A DNA stretch of 64,000 nt, taken from NCBI RefSeq assembly GCF_024171945.1, contig NZ_JAMTCR010000002.1, forward strand, positions 2,046,001-2,110,000, written 5' to 3'. The stretch is from Actinokineospora globicatena. Lineage in GTDB: Bacteria > Actinomycetota > Actinomycetes > Mycobacteriales > Pseudonocardiaceae. Position 1 is the first letter of the stretch, and the number at the start of each line of letters is the position of its first letter. Below are positions 27,423 through 36,097 of this stretch, piece by piece. Position numbers and translations under genes: made by a program. The notes under the pieces were generated by a model. That model saw only the letters and a list, made by a program, of their open reading frames with translations. It was not told where the DNA came from and searched no databases.

Positions 27423-28493
27423 CCGGCGGATGACCATGTCCGCGAGGGCCATCAGTTCGCCTTCTGCCCGGGCCGTCGGCATCGCCGCGGCCAAGTGATC
27501 TGCCGCATCCGCCATCAGGTCGTCCGCGCGCGTCCGTGCCCACCCACGACCACCGGCCGTCTCCACAAGATCAGCCGCGCGCACCAGCTCAGCAGCTGTC
27601 AGGGTCGTGTCCCGGTGGTACAACGCCCGCAGGTCCCGGGCCGCTGTGGTCTCCGTCGTCAGAGCGGCCACCACCGGCAGGGACTTCTTGCGGTTCTCCA
27701 GGTCCGAGTACACCGGCTTGCCGGTCGTCGACGGGTTGCCCCAGATGCCCAGGAGGTCGTCGACCAACTGGAACGCCAGGCCCAGGCGTTCGCCGAAGGA
27801 GCGCATGTGGTCCACCTGGCTGGGGGAGGCGCCGCCGAGGAGGGCGCCGAGGGAGGTGGCGCCGCCGAGGAGGGCGCCGGTCTTGCCCTCGGCCATGCGC
27901 AGGCACTCGGCGAGGGTGACGTCGGCGCGGCGTTCGAAGGCGAGGTCGGTGGCCTGGCCCTCCTGGACGGCCAGGACGGCGGCGGACAGGACGCGGGCGG
28001 CGGGCTGGGCGCGCGGGTGGTCGCTGGCGGCGAGGACGTCGAAGGCGAGGGTCAGCAGGGCGTCGCCCGCGAGGATGGCGGGGCCGAGGCCGAACACGCT
28101 CCACGCGGTGGGGCGGTGCCGCCGGGTGCGGTCGCCGTCCATCACGTCGTCGTGCAGCAGGGTGAAGTTGTGCACCAGTTCCACCGCGACGGCGGCCGGG
28201 AGGGCCTCGGCCGGTGATCCGCCGACGGCCTCGGCGGCGGTGAGGACCAGCGCCGGTCGGATGGCCTTGCCCGCGTCCGCGTCCGTCGGCCTGCCCTGCT
28301 CGTCCCACCAGCCGAAGTGGTAGCCCGAGATGTGCCGCATGGCCTCGGGCAGGGTGTCGACGGCGGCGCGCAGCGCGGGGGTCAGCAGCGCTCGGCTGTG
28401 CGCCAGGACGTCCCGGGCGCCCCGGTGGGCGACGGTGCCGCCCTCGTCGGCGCGCCGGGCGCCGGGGACGTGGACGGTGGGGTTGGTGGACAC
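27414..28493 (-). CDS. Polyprenyl diphosphate synthase, predicted family 2B encapsulin cargo
   Basis: 359 aa isoprenyl diphosphate synthase: condenses allylic diphosphate with IPP. First Asp motif LLHDDVMDGD (DDxxD), second region FQLVDDLLGIWG, plus GKAIRPALVLTAAEAVGG and GDALLTLAFDVL. These polyprenyl transferases occur beside family 2B encapsulin shells; the N-terminal ~35 residues (Pro/Gly/Ala/Arg-rich, apparently disordered) fit a cargo-loading region. GTG 28493 has GAGGA upstream. Two shell genes lie directly upstream on the same strand, separated by 92 bases holding a strong hairpin, so it may be transcribed at a lower level than the shells. Chain length (C15, C20 or longer) was not determined. 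Cargo status is inference from family and context. Confidence 0.88.
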   Translation of the reverse strand: MSTNPTVHVPGARRADEGGTVAHRGARDVLAHSRALLTPALRAAVDTLPEAMRHISGYHFGWWDEQGRPTDADAGKAIRPALVLTAAEAVGGSPAEALPAAVAVELVHNFTLLHDDVMDGDRTRRHRPTAWSVFGLGPAILAGDALLTLAFDVLAASDHPRAQPAARVLSAAVLAVQEGQATDLAFERRADVTLAECLRMAEGKTGALLGGATSLGALLGGASPSQVDHMRSFGERLGLAFQLVDDLLGIWGNPSTTGKPVYSDLENRKKSLPVVAALTTETTAARDLRALYHRDTTLTAAELVRAADLVETAGGRGWARTRADDLMADAADHLAAAMPTARAEGELMALADMVIRRDH

Positions 28494-28540
28494 GGGCCGG
28501 TCCTCGATTCGCGGGAGGTCTACGGGCGGTGCCCGGAGGT

Positions 28541-28579
28541 GGGAAAACCGGTGGCCCGCGGGCGAACGCGGGCCACCGG
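28541..28579 (-). terminator. Strong intrinsic-type hairpin between first shell gene and cargo gene
   Basis: Perfect 13-bp stem (CCGGTGGCCCGCG) with a 6-base loop; on the minus strand it is followed by TTTTCCC. It begins seven bases after the stop of the shell gene (28586) and ends 48 bases before the polyprenyl synthase start. It reads as a leftward intrinsic terminator or attenuator that would lower transcription of the cargo gene relative to the shell genes. Confidence 0.8.
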
Positions 28580-28585
28580 CGGGTG

Positions 28586-29980
28586 TCACAGTCCGATCTG
28601 GACGTTTTCCAGCACGCCGAGCGCGTCCGGCACCAGCACCGCGGCGCTGTAGTAGGTGCTCACCAGGTACGACATGACGGCCCGGTCGTTGATGCCGGTG
28701 AACCGCACCGACAGGCCGGGCTCGTACTCGTCGGGCAGGCCGGTCTGGTGCAGGCCGATCACGCCCTGGTCGGACTCGCCGGTGCGCAGCACGATGATCG
28801 ACGTGGTCCCGGTCTCGGTGATCGGGATCTTGTCGCTGGGCAGCAGCGGCACCCCGCGCCACGAGTGCACCTGCTTGCCGCCCACCTCGACGGTCGGCGG
28901 GTACAGGCCGCGCTTGGTGCACTCGCGGCCGAACGCGGCGATCGCCCTGGGGTGGGCCAGGAAGAAGTTCGACCGGCGGCGGCGCGCCAGCAGCTCGTCG
29001 AGGTCGTCCGGGGTCGGCGCGCCCTCGCGGGTGTGCAGCCGCTGGCGCAGGTCGGCGTTGTGCAGGAAGCCGAAGTCGCGGTTGTTGATGAGCTCGTGTT
29101 CCTGGCGCTCGCGCAACGCGTGGATGGTGAGCCGCAGCTGCTGCTCGACCTGGTCCATCGGCTGGTTGTAGAGGTCGGCCACCCTGGTGTGGACCTTGAG
29201 CAGGGTCTGCGCGACGGACAGCTCGTACTCGCGCGGGCTGCCCTCGTAGTCGACGAAGGTGCTCGGCAGCTCGTGCTCACCGGAGTGCCCCGACGACATG
29301 GCGATCTCGGCCTCGCCGTGCTTGTTCGCCTTGGCGGGCGTGGCGGCCCGGAAGGCGTCCACGTGCGCGCGCAGCGCGGCCGAGCGCTCCTGCAGCGACA
29401 GGAACTCCGAGCGCGACAAGGACATCACGATGCACGCCGTGCTGGCCTTGGCGGTGAAGTCCCAGGTGGCGTCGGCGTCGATGAGCCCGCGGTCGCCGAA
29501 GAACTCGCCGTCGGCCAGGACGGTGAGCACGGCCTCGTCGCCGAAGTGGCCCTCGGTGTAGGTGGTGACCCGGCCGTGCGCGATCAGGTGCACCGCGTCA
29601 GCGGGCCGACCGCGCTCGACGATCACCTCGCCCGCCCGGTACTCGCGCTGGGCGAAGCGGTTCGCCAGCTCGGTGAGCGCGGCCTCGTCGGCGAGCCCGC
29701 GCAGCAGCGCCAGCTCGCGCAGCTCGGTCGGCACGATGTCGACGTCGGCGCCGGTGTTGGTGAAGGTGACGCGCCCGTCGCCCAGGGTGTAGCTGAGCCT
29801 GCGGTTGACCCGGTACACCGCGCCCTGGGCCTCGACCCACGGCAGCATCCGCAGCAGCCAGCGCGGGCTGATCTCCTGCATCTGCGGTACGGACTTGGTG
29901 GTGGTCGCGAGGTTGCGCGCCGCCCTGGTGCTGAGGCTCTGCTGGTGCTGCTCGGACTCGGAGTCGAGAAGACCGGTCAC
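28586..29980 (-). CDS. Family 2B encapsulin shell protein (EshA-type), copy 1
   Basis: 464 aa from GTG 29980 ([11 protein letters not shown]); ATG 29995 is possible but has no ribosome-binding stretch. The N-arm [20 protein letters not shown] and the C-terminal HK97-fold portion ([40 protein letters not shown]) match the EshA/SrpI shell family from memory. Around residues 70-200 lies an inserted cyclic-nucleotide-binding-like domain ([20 protein letters not shown] and [20 protein letters not shown]), the mark of the 2B branch. Shells of this type self-assemble into closed icosahedral compartments. It lies second in the leftward set, after the paralogous shell 2 gene. Ligand binding to the inserted domain is untested for this protein. 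Confidence 0.92.
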   Translation of the reverse strand: MTGLLDSESEQHQQSLSTRAARNLATTTKSVPQMQEISPRWLLRMLPWVEAQGAVYRVNRRLSYTLGDGRVTFTNTGADVDIVPTELRELALLRGLADEAALTELANRFAQREYRAGEVIVERGRPADAVHLIAHGRVTTYTEGHFGDEAVLTVLADGEFFGDRGLIDADATWDFTAKASTACIVMSLSRSEFLSLQERSAALRAHVDAFRAATPAKANKHGEAEIAMSSGHSGEHELPSTFVDYEGSPREYELSVAQTLLKVHTRVADLYNQPMDQVEQQLRLTIHALRERQEHELINNRDFGFLHNADLRQRLHTREGAPTPDDLDELLARRRRSNFFLAHPRAIAAFGRECTKRGLYPPTVEVGGKQVHSWRGVPLLPSDKIPITETGTTSIIVLRTGESDQGVIGLHQTGLPDEYEPGLSVRFTGINDRAVMSYLVSTYYSAAVLVPDALGVLENVQIGL

Positions 29981-30026
29981 GCGGGGAACCCCCATCGGGT
30001 AAGGAAGGTGGTTGGTGCGAGGACTG

Positions 30027-30057
30027 CGCGGGTCCCGCGCCGGGCACGGGACCCGCG
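30027..30057 (-). terminator. Perfect hairpin between the two shell genes
   Basis: 11-bp perfect stem (CGCGGGTCCCG) with a 9-base loop, six bases after the stop of shell 2. There is no T-run on the minus strand, so it may act as an mRNA-stability element or partial terminator rather than a full terminator. Confidence 0.65.
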
Positions 30058-30063
30058 GCTGGG

Positions 30064-31491
30064 CTAGAGGCCGATCTGGACGTCGTCGAGCACGGCCAGC
30101 GCGTCGGGTACCAGCACGGCGGCCGAGTAGTAGGTGGTGACCAGGTAGGACAGGATCGCCTTGTCGTTGATGCCCATGAACCGCACCGACAGGCCCGGCT
30201 CGTACTCGTCGGGCAGGCCGGTCTGGTGCAGGCCGATCACGCCCTGGTTGTCCTCGCCGGTGCGCATCGCGATCACCGAGGTGGTGCGGGTGTCGCTGAT
30301 CGGGATCTTGCTGCACGGCAGCACCGGGATCCCGCGCCAGGACGGCACCTGGTGCCCGCCGATGTCGACGTTGGCCGGGTAGATGCCGCGCTTGCTGCAC
30401 TCGCGGCCGAACGCGGCGATCGCCTTGGGGTGGGCCAGGATGACCGACGGGTCCTTCCACACCTTGCTCAGCAGCTCGTCGAAGTCGTCCGGGGTGGGCG
30501 CGCCGGTGCGGGCGTGCACCCGCTGGCGCGGGTCGGCGTTGTGCAGCAGGCCGAACTCGCGGTTGTTGACCAGCTCATGCTCCTGGCGCTCGCGCAACGC
30601 CTCGATGGTCAGCCGCAGCTGCTGCTCGACCTGGTCCATCGGCTGGTTGTAGAGGTCGGCCACCCTGGTGTGCACCTTGAGCACGGTCTGCGCGACCGAG
30701 AGCTCGTACTCGCGCGGCGAGACCTCGTAGTCCACAAAGGTCTCGGGCAGCTCGACCTCGCCGCTGTGCCCGGCGGCCAGGTTGATCGGGACCTCGCCGT
30801 CCTGCTCGTGCGCCCCGCTGGCCAGGTAGGCCTCGACGTGCGCGCGCAGCGACGGCACCCGCTCGAGCAGCTCCTGGAACTCGCTGCGGCGCACCGAGAG
30901 CGCGGTGACCGCGGTGACCGCCTTGGCGGTGAAGTCCCAGATCCGCTCCTGCAGCAGGCCCCACTGGTCGAAGTACTCGCCGTCGGTGACCACGCCGACC
31001 ACGGTCTCGTCGCCGTAGTGGCCCTCGGCGCGCTGCTCGACCCGGCCGTGCGCGATGACCAGGAAGCGGTCCTCGGCGTGGCCCCACTCCACCAGCGTGT
31101 CGCCTGCGGCGTACTCCTCCTGCCGGAACAGCGCGGCCAGCGCGGAGAGCGCCTCGTCGTCGTCGAAGTCGCGCAGGAACGACAGTTCGCGCAGGTCGCC
31201 TGCCACCACGCGGGGCTGGGCGTCGCCGCGGTTGACGGTGATGCGGCCGTCGCCGACCACGTAGTCGATGGCGATGCGGCCGTCCCCGACGACGTAGCTG
31301 CGCCGCTGGTTGACCCGGTAGGTGCCGCCACCCACGTGGCTCCACGGCAGGACCCGCAGCAGCCAGCGGGAGGTGATCTCCTGCATCTGCGGGACGGACT
31401 TCGTGGTGGTCGCGAGGTTGCGCGCCGCCTCGGTGGTGAGGCTCTGCTGCTGGCCAGCCTCGCCGCCAACAGGGCGCAGTGTCTCGGTCAC
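30064..31491 (-). CDS. Family 2B encapsulin shell protein (EshA-type), copy 2
   Basis: 475 aa from GTG 31491 ([10 protein letters not shown]). It is colinear with shell 1 over nearly its whole length and shares long identical runs ([20 protein letters not shown], and [19 protein letters not shown]). It carries the same inserted cyclic-nucleotide-binding-like domain ([20 protein letters not shown]). It differs by an 11-residue tandem duplication near residue 66 ([11 protein letters not shown] then [11 protein letters not shown]). Two non-identical shells in tandem suggest a mixed shell, as described for some 2B systems. It is first in the leftward set; a divergent region of 393 bases lies upstream. 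Confidence 0.92.
   Translation of the reverse strand: MTETLRPVGGEAGQQQSLTTEAARNLATTTKSVPQMQEITSRWLLRVLPWSHVGGGTYRVNQRRSYVVGDGRIAIDYVVGDGRITVNRGDAQPRVVAGDLRELSFLRDFDDDEALSALAALFRQEEYAAGDTLVEWGHAEDRFLVIAHGRVEQRAEGHYGDETVVGVVTDGEYFDQWGLLQERIWDFTAKAVTAVTALSVRRSEFQELLERVPSLRAHVEAYLASGAHEQDGEVPINLAAGHSGEVELPETFVDYEVSPREYELSVAQTVLKVHTRVADLYNQPMDQVEQQLRLTIEALRERQEHELVNNREFGLLHNADPRQRVHARTGAPTPDDFDELLSKVWKDPSVILAHPKAIAAFGRECSKRGIYPANVDIGGHQVPSWRGIPVLPCSKIPISDTRTTSVIAMRTGEDNQGVIGLHQTGLPDEYEPGLSVRFMGINDKAILSYLVTTYYSAAVLVPDALAVLDDVQIGL
31231..31296 (-). repeat. In-frame 33-bp tandem duplication in shell copy 2
   Basis: Two adjacent 33-bp units (31231-31263 and 31264-31296) encode [11 protein letters not shown] and [11 protein letters not shown]. 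The paralogue has one such unit ([10 protein letters not shown]). It is a recent duplication by appearance and adds 11 residues before the cyclic-nucleotide-binding-like insert. Confidence 0.8.
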
Positions 31492-31884
31492 GGTGCTACC
31501 GCCAATCGCTTGTCCAGGCGTGTCGGAAAGAGGTGGAGTCGGTTGGGACGTGGTCTGGACAATGTCGAGGACACCGATTGCCGAATCCGCGAATGGTGTG
31601 GCGGAACGCGTCTCACCCTCATGTTCTCGCTGGTAAGAGCGGCGGTCTCCGCCTCGGTCGCCGCGTCGCCATTGTCGACGGCGTTGAAGCTAGCGCGCGA
31701 ATTTGTGACAGTACAGTCCCCGAATCGGCTGGTGATAACCCAAGAGAACAGACCGGATCTCGCGATCAGGCAGACCGCGAGTAGTCATGTGCTCGTCCCA
31801 TCACTCGATCTTGCGCTCGATTGGGCCAGGCGTGACGCAGGGATACCACGAACGGACGCAGGGTGAGCGCGACACACTGTCCCG
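31492..31884. promoter_or_regulatory. Divergent promoter region between shell 2 and SDR genes
   Basis: 393 bases with no gene. It is less G+C-rich than its surroundings and contains an AT-rich patch (GCGAATTTGTGACAGTACAG near 31697-31716). It probably carries the leftward encapsulin promoter and the rightward SDR promoter. No specific promoter or cyclic-nucleotide receptor site can be asserted. Confidence 0.5.
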
Positions 31885-32622
31885 ATGAGCGGTGCACTGG
31901 TCGTCCTCGGCGGGCGAAGCGAGATCGGATTGGAACTGGCGCGGCTGCTGGCGCCCGGGCGGGTGGTCGTGCTGGCCGTCAGGCGGGCCGGTGACCTTGA
32001 TCACCAACAGCGGTCGCTGCTGGACAGTGGGGCCGCCGCGGTGCACGCGGTGGAGTTCGACGCGGACGACCTCGCCGCGCACGAGTCCGTGCTGGACGGG
32101 ATCACCGCGGCGCACGGTCCGATCGGCACTGTCGTCGTCTCGTTCGGGATCCTCGGCGATCAAGGGAAGGCGGAGACCGACGTGGCGCACGCGGTGTCGA
32201 TCGTCCACACCGACTATGTCGCCCACGTGGCTGTCTTGACACATCTCGCCACACGCCTTAGGCGCCAAGGCAGCGGCGAGATCGTCGTGTTCTCGTCGGT
32301 CGCCGGTGTGCGGGTGCGGCGGGCCAACTACGTCTACGGGTCGGCCAAGTCCGGGTTGGACGGGTTCGCCAGCGGGCTCGCCGACGCACTCGCGGGCTCC
32401 GGCGTGCGCCTGCTGCTCGTGCGACCGGGGTTCGTCGTCGGCCGGATGACCGAGGGCATGCCGCCCGCGCCGTTCGCCAGCACCCCCGCGCAGGTCGCGA
32501 ACGCCACCGCCCGCGCCTTGCGGCGCGGGCGGGGTGAGGTGTGGGTGCCTGGCGTGCTGCGACCCGTCTTCTTCCTGATGCGGTTGTTGCCCCGGGCGCT
32601 CTGGCGGCGGTTGCCCAGGTGA
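31885..32622 (+). CDS. Short-chain dehydrogenase/reductase (DprE2-like)
   Basis: 245 aa NAD(P)-dependent oxidoreductase. Cofactor motif LGGRSEIGLELARLL, catalytic Ser in IVVFSSVAGVR, and YxxxK in YVYGSAKSGLDGF. The SFGILGDQG and RPGFVVGRMTEGM segments resemble from memory DprE2 (decaprenylphospho-ribose epimerase subunit) and related enzymes that reduce a 2-keto-sugar lipid. Possible role: reduction of a keto group on a lipid-linked or free sugar made in the cluster. The start is at ATG 31885. It is convergent with the LAL regulator, with five bases between the stops. A DprE1 partner was not seen in the window. Confidence 0.85.
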   Translation: MSGALVVLGGRSEIGLELARLLAPGRVVVLAVRRAGDLDHQQRSLLDSGAAAVHAVEFDADDLAAHESVLDGITAAHGPIGTVVVSFGILGDQGKAETDVAHAVSIVHTDYVAHVAVLTHLATRLRRQGSGEIVVFSSVAGVRVRRANYVYGSAKSGLDGFASGLADALAGSGVRLLLVRPGFVVGRMTEGMPPAPFASTPAQVANATARALRRGRGEVWVPGVLRPVFFLMRLLPRALWRRLPR

Positions 32623-32627
32623 GTCGC

Positions 32628-35549
32628 CTACCGGTCCTCGGCCGCCGCCAGCAGCTGCCGGGGTAGACCGGCAGGCAGGTCCGTGCGGCGGCTGACGTTG
32701 AGCTTGCGGTAGACGCGGGTCAGGTGCTGCTCGACCGTGCTCACCGTGATGTAGAGCTTCCCGCCGATCTCCCGGTTGGTGTGCCCGAGCGCGGCGAGCA
32801 CGGCCACCCGGCGCTCGGCCTCGCTCAGCGCGTCCATCCCGGTCGGCTCCTGGTGGCGCCCGCTCTGCTCGGGCACCTCCGGTTCCCGGCCGGGCAGCAG
32901 CTCCCGGCTCAGCGGCTCGGCCTGGCAGCCCTTGGCCATCTGCAGCGCGCGCCTGGCCACCGTGCGCGCCTTCTCGCAGTCCCCGGCCGCGCTGTGCGCG
33001 TGGCTGAGGTCGAGCAGCGCGCGGGCCAGTTCGAACCGGTCGCCGCCGGTGTGCAGCAGCTCCACCGCCTCCGACAGCAGCGGGACGCGCCGGTCGGCGG
33101 TCGAGGCGGCGGCCAGGATGCGCAGGGTCGCGCCGCGGGTGCGGGCACCCTCGCAGCCGGGCCGGGTGAGCTGGTCGGCCATCAGCGCGCGGGCGACCTC
33201 CCGGTTGCCCAGCGCCAGTTGCGCCTGCGCGGCACCGGAGCGCCACGGCACCAGCGCCGGCAGGTCGACGTCCCACCCGGACATCAGCTCGCCGCAGCGC
33301 TGGAAGTCCGCGAGCGCGGCGTGTGGACGGTCGGTGGCCAGGTAGTGGGAACCACGCGCGTAGAGGTACTGCAGACCGAACTGGGTCTGGTACATCGAGT
33401 CCGGGACCGGCACCCGCAGCAGCGCCGCGGCTTCCTCGTGCCTGCCCATCGCGGTGGCCGCGGCGACCTTCGTCGAGAGCGGCACCCCGATCGCGACACC
33501 CCACCCCTGCGGGGAGAGCTTCTCGAACGCGGCCGTCGCCAGCTCCTCCGCCGCGGGCAGATCCCCTTGGCGCAGGGCGACTTCGGCGCGCATGGCACCG
33601 ATCACCGCCTGCCAGGTGAGCGCGCCGCGCGCTGTGGCGTCGGAGAGCAGCGAGTCGCACCAGTGCGCGGCCCGGTCGTTGCGGTCGGCGTGCACCAGCG
33701 CCGCCAGCGCGGACAGCTGCGAGCCGAGCGTCTGCTCACCGAGCCTGCAGCTCTGCAGGATGTGCTCGGCGGCGACGACGATCTCCTCGCGCGGGCCGCC
33801 GAAGCGCACCCGGTCGAGCATCGCCGACGCGCGGGTCCACGGGTTGGCCAGCAGCGGCTGCGGCTGCCCGGTCTCCGGCGCGGGCACCCCGGCGACCACC
33901 GGCGGGTACAGGAACGCCAGCCAGTGGAACACCAGGCTCAGCTGGCCCGCCATCGGCGCCGCGCGGTCGGCGGCGGAGGCGGCGAGGTCGGACAACGTGC
34001 CCGAGAGCTCCTCGGTGTGGCCGTACCAGAGCAGGAACTTGGCCAGGTGCACGGCGTTGCGGTCCGACAGCTTGCCCTGCGCCCGCGCCGCGCGCAGCGA
34101 CGGCAGGTGCCTGGCGGCGGCCGACGGGTTGCGCCGCCACTCCACGCGCAGCATCTGGGTGGTGATGTCGGCGTGCTCGTCGACGTCCCTGCTGGTCCGC
34201 GCGGCCAGTTCCAGCCTGCGCACGGCCAGGTCCATCCGGTCGGCGACCAGGTCCTCCTGCGCGGCGTGGCGCAGCACCTCGACCGCCCACGTCTGCTCGC
34301 CCGGCTCCTCGGCGCCGTCCGCGGCGGTCAGGTGCCTGGCGACCTCGTCGGCGGGGGAGCCGTCGCGGTAGAGCAACCGGGCCGCGCGGGCGTGCAGGGC
34401 GCGGCGGTCGGCGGGGGCGATGCTGTCGAGCACGGCGGCCTTGGCCACCGGGTGCCGGAAGCGGCCGCCGTCGAGCAGACCGGCCAGCTCCAGCACGTCG
34501 AGCACCTGGGCGGCGGCGTCGGAGGTGATGTCGAGCAGGCTGCCGAGCAGCACCGGCGACCCGGCGTCGCCCAGCAGCGCCAGCCCGCGCGCCACCTGCA
34601 GCATCGCCGGTTCCCAGCGGTGCAGGCAGGCCAGCACCGCGGTGCCGAACTCCTGGCCGACCACGACGGCGCCGTCACCGGGGCGCAGGCCCGACCGCAC
34701 CGCGGCCCGGTGGTCGTTGATCAGCGCGGTGACCAGCAGCGGGTTGCCGCCGCTGACCGCGTGGTGCACCGGGGCGAGCGCCGCGGCGGTCGCCGGGTCG
34801 AGCCTGCCCGCGAGCAGCTCGGCCACCCCGGCCAGGCTCAGCGGCGCCAACCGCAGGTGCGTGGTGTTGGGCTGGCGGGTGACCTCCGCGCGGAACACCG
34901 CCTGCGTCGGCCGCGGCAGCGCCCACTCGGTGAGCAGCACCAAGACCCTGGCGAACCGCATCCGGCGGCGCAGGTAGAGCAGCGCCTGCAGCGACTCGCC
35001 GTCGGCGAACTGGACGTCGTCGACCGCGATCACCACCGTCCGGTCGGCCGCCAGCTCCAGCAGCGCCGCGCAGACCTCGTCGAGCACCCGCGCGCCCGCC
35101 CGGCCGATCGCCGTCGGGTCACCGGTCGGATCAGGGGTGACCCGCTCGACGCGGTCCCGTTCCGTGCCGGGCTGTCCTGTGCCGTTGTGCCCAGTGCCGT
35201 CCTGCTCCGCGCTGTGCTGCCCGGTGTCGTGTTGTCCTGCGCTGTCAGCGACTCCGCCGACCCCGCCGAGCAGTTCGGCGATGCCCGCGGCGACCGCGGG
35301 CGACAGCGCGGGACCGGCGAACAGCTGTCGCAGCACGCCGAAGGGCAGCGTGCGCTCGGCGCGCGACCCGGTCGCCGTCAGCAGGGCCGCGCCGTCGGCG
35401 GCGACCAGGTCAGCGAAGGCGTGCAGCAACTCGGTCTTACCGCTGGCGACACCACCGCTGATCAACGCGACCTGGCCGCGACCACGACCGCTCTCGGCGT
35501 ACAGCCGCCCGAGCGCGGCAAGTTCCTCTCCTCGTTCGACCAGCGCCAT
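32628..35549 (-). CDS. LAL-type LuxR family regulator (large AAA ATPase regulator), LAL1
   Basis: 973 aa, MalT-like regulator often found in polyketide clusters. N-terminal ATPase: Walker A ISGGVASGKTELL (residues 30-42) and Walker B TVVIAVDDVQFADG. A long TPR-rich central region follows, and a C-terminal LuxR DNA-binding domain (LSEAERRVAVLAALGHTNRE and KLYITVSTVEQHLTRVYRKL). Near residues 102-136 there is a low-complexity insert with repeats. The ATP-binding and HTH parts appear intact. It probably activates the PKS region; targets are not known. It pairs with the second LAL at 38221. Confidence 0.92.
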   Translation of the reverse strand: MALVERGEELAALGRLYAESGRGRGQVALISGGVASGKTELLHAFADLVAADGAALLTATGSRAERTLPFGVLRQLFAGPALSPAVAAGIAELLGGVGGVADSAGQHDTGQHSAEQDGTGHNGTGQPGTERDRVERVTPDPTGDPTAIGRAGARVLDEVCAALLELAADRTVVIAVDDVQFADGESLQALLYLRRRMRFARVLVLLTEWALPRPTQAVFRAEVTRQPNTTHLRLAPLSLAGVAELLAGRLDPATAAALAPVHHAVSGGNPLLVTALINDHRAAVRSGLRPGDGAVVVGQEFGTAVLACLHRWEPAMLQVARGLALLGDAGSPVLLGSLLDITSDAAAQVLDVLELAGLLDGGRFRHPVAKAAVLDSIAPADRRALHARAARLLYRDGSPADEVARHLTAADGAEEPGEQTWAVEVLRHAAQEDLVADRMDLAVRRLELAARTSRDVDEHADITTQMLRVEWRRNPSAAARHLPSLRAARAQGKLSDRNAVHLAKFLLWYGHTEELSGTLSDLAASAADRAAPMAGQLSLVFHWLAFLYPPVVAGVPAPETGQPQPLLANPWTRASAMLDRVRFGGPREEIVVAAEHILQSCRLGEQTLGSQLSALAALVHADRNDRAAHWCDSLLSDATARGALTWQAVIGAMRAEVALRQGDLPAAEELATAAFEKLSPQGWGVAIGVPLSTKVAAATAMGRHEEAAALLRVPVPDSMYQTQFGLQYLYARGSHYLATDRPHAALADFQRCGELMSGWDVDLPALVPWRSGAAQAQLALGNREVARALMADQLTRPGCEGARTRGATLRILAAASTADRRVPLLSEAVELLHTGGDRFELARALLDLSHAHSAAGDCEKARTVARRALQMAKGCQAEPLSRELLPGREPEVPEQSGRHQEPTGMDALSEAERRVAVLAALGHTNREIGGKLYITVSTVEQHLTRVYRKLNVSRRTDLPAGLPRQLLAAAEDR
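35142..35246 (-). repeat. Low-complexity repeat insert in LAL1
   Basis: About 35 residues with degenerate Gly-Gln/His-Asn/Thr-Gly repeats (for example GQHDTGQHSAEQDGTGHNGT) inside the ATPase domain. It is built of imperfect short DNA repeats of the type TGTCCTGTGCCGTTGTG. The segment is absent from the second LAL regulator at the same place and is a likely disordered loop that arose by slippage. Confidence 0.6.
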
Positions 35550-36097
35550 GCGCCCGCCCCTTCCCCTCCGGCCCTCGGCTCCGGTCCGGCCCCACCCCGC
35601 CCGAAGTCACGCTCGGTGATCGGTGTTTTCCCCGTTGCCCCACGCTCTGCGGTGAATCTAACGGCAATCACCACCGTTGTGGAAGGTTTGCCAATTGGCT
35701 GGATGAACAATGCGTGATGTTGATGCGTTCTCGCTTTCCGAGTGGACCAAGTGGAGCATCCGGTTAGGGCGCCAGCCGTACCGCGGTCCGATTGGTTTGG
35801 TTCGCATTCAACGACTTGCCGGGGCCGCACGCCTGTGACCGGGCGTCACAGCAAATACGGTGAGTCAGACACGAAGAGTTGGTGAATCGCCCACTGTGAA
35901 CCTCAAGAGCGCCTTAAGTTGCCGCAGGTTAGGGGTGACCCCGGGGTTGCGCCCGCCGCGGACAGGGGTGGGAACGGGCCGCGGACGAGGCGACGAGACA
36001 CCCGATGACCCTATCCCGGCGACTACAGCCGGTGACAGGTCTCGTCCCCCAATGGCCTAGTACGAGACGCGGGGCCGCGGTTGGGCCGGATTTCCGT
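35550..36097. promoter_or_regulatory. Non-coding region upstream of LAL1
   Basis: 548 bases without a gene. The half nearest LAL1 (35640-35800) is distinctly AT-richer (for example GCCAATTGGCTGGATGAACA) and probably contains the LAL1 promoter. The remainder, toward the membrane-protein stop at 36098, holds no feature I can defend. Confidence 0.5.

Noticed and set aside
28586-31491. Shell proteins read as ordinary Crp/Fnr-type regulators because of the cyclic-nucleotide-binding-like domain
   Set aside because: There is no C-terminal helix-turn-helix; the N-arm and the long C-terminal region match the EshA/encapsulin shell pattern.
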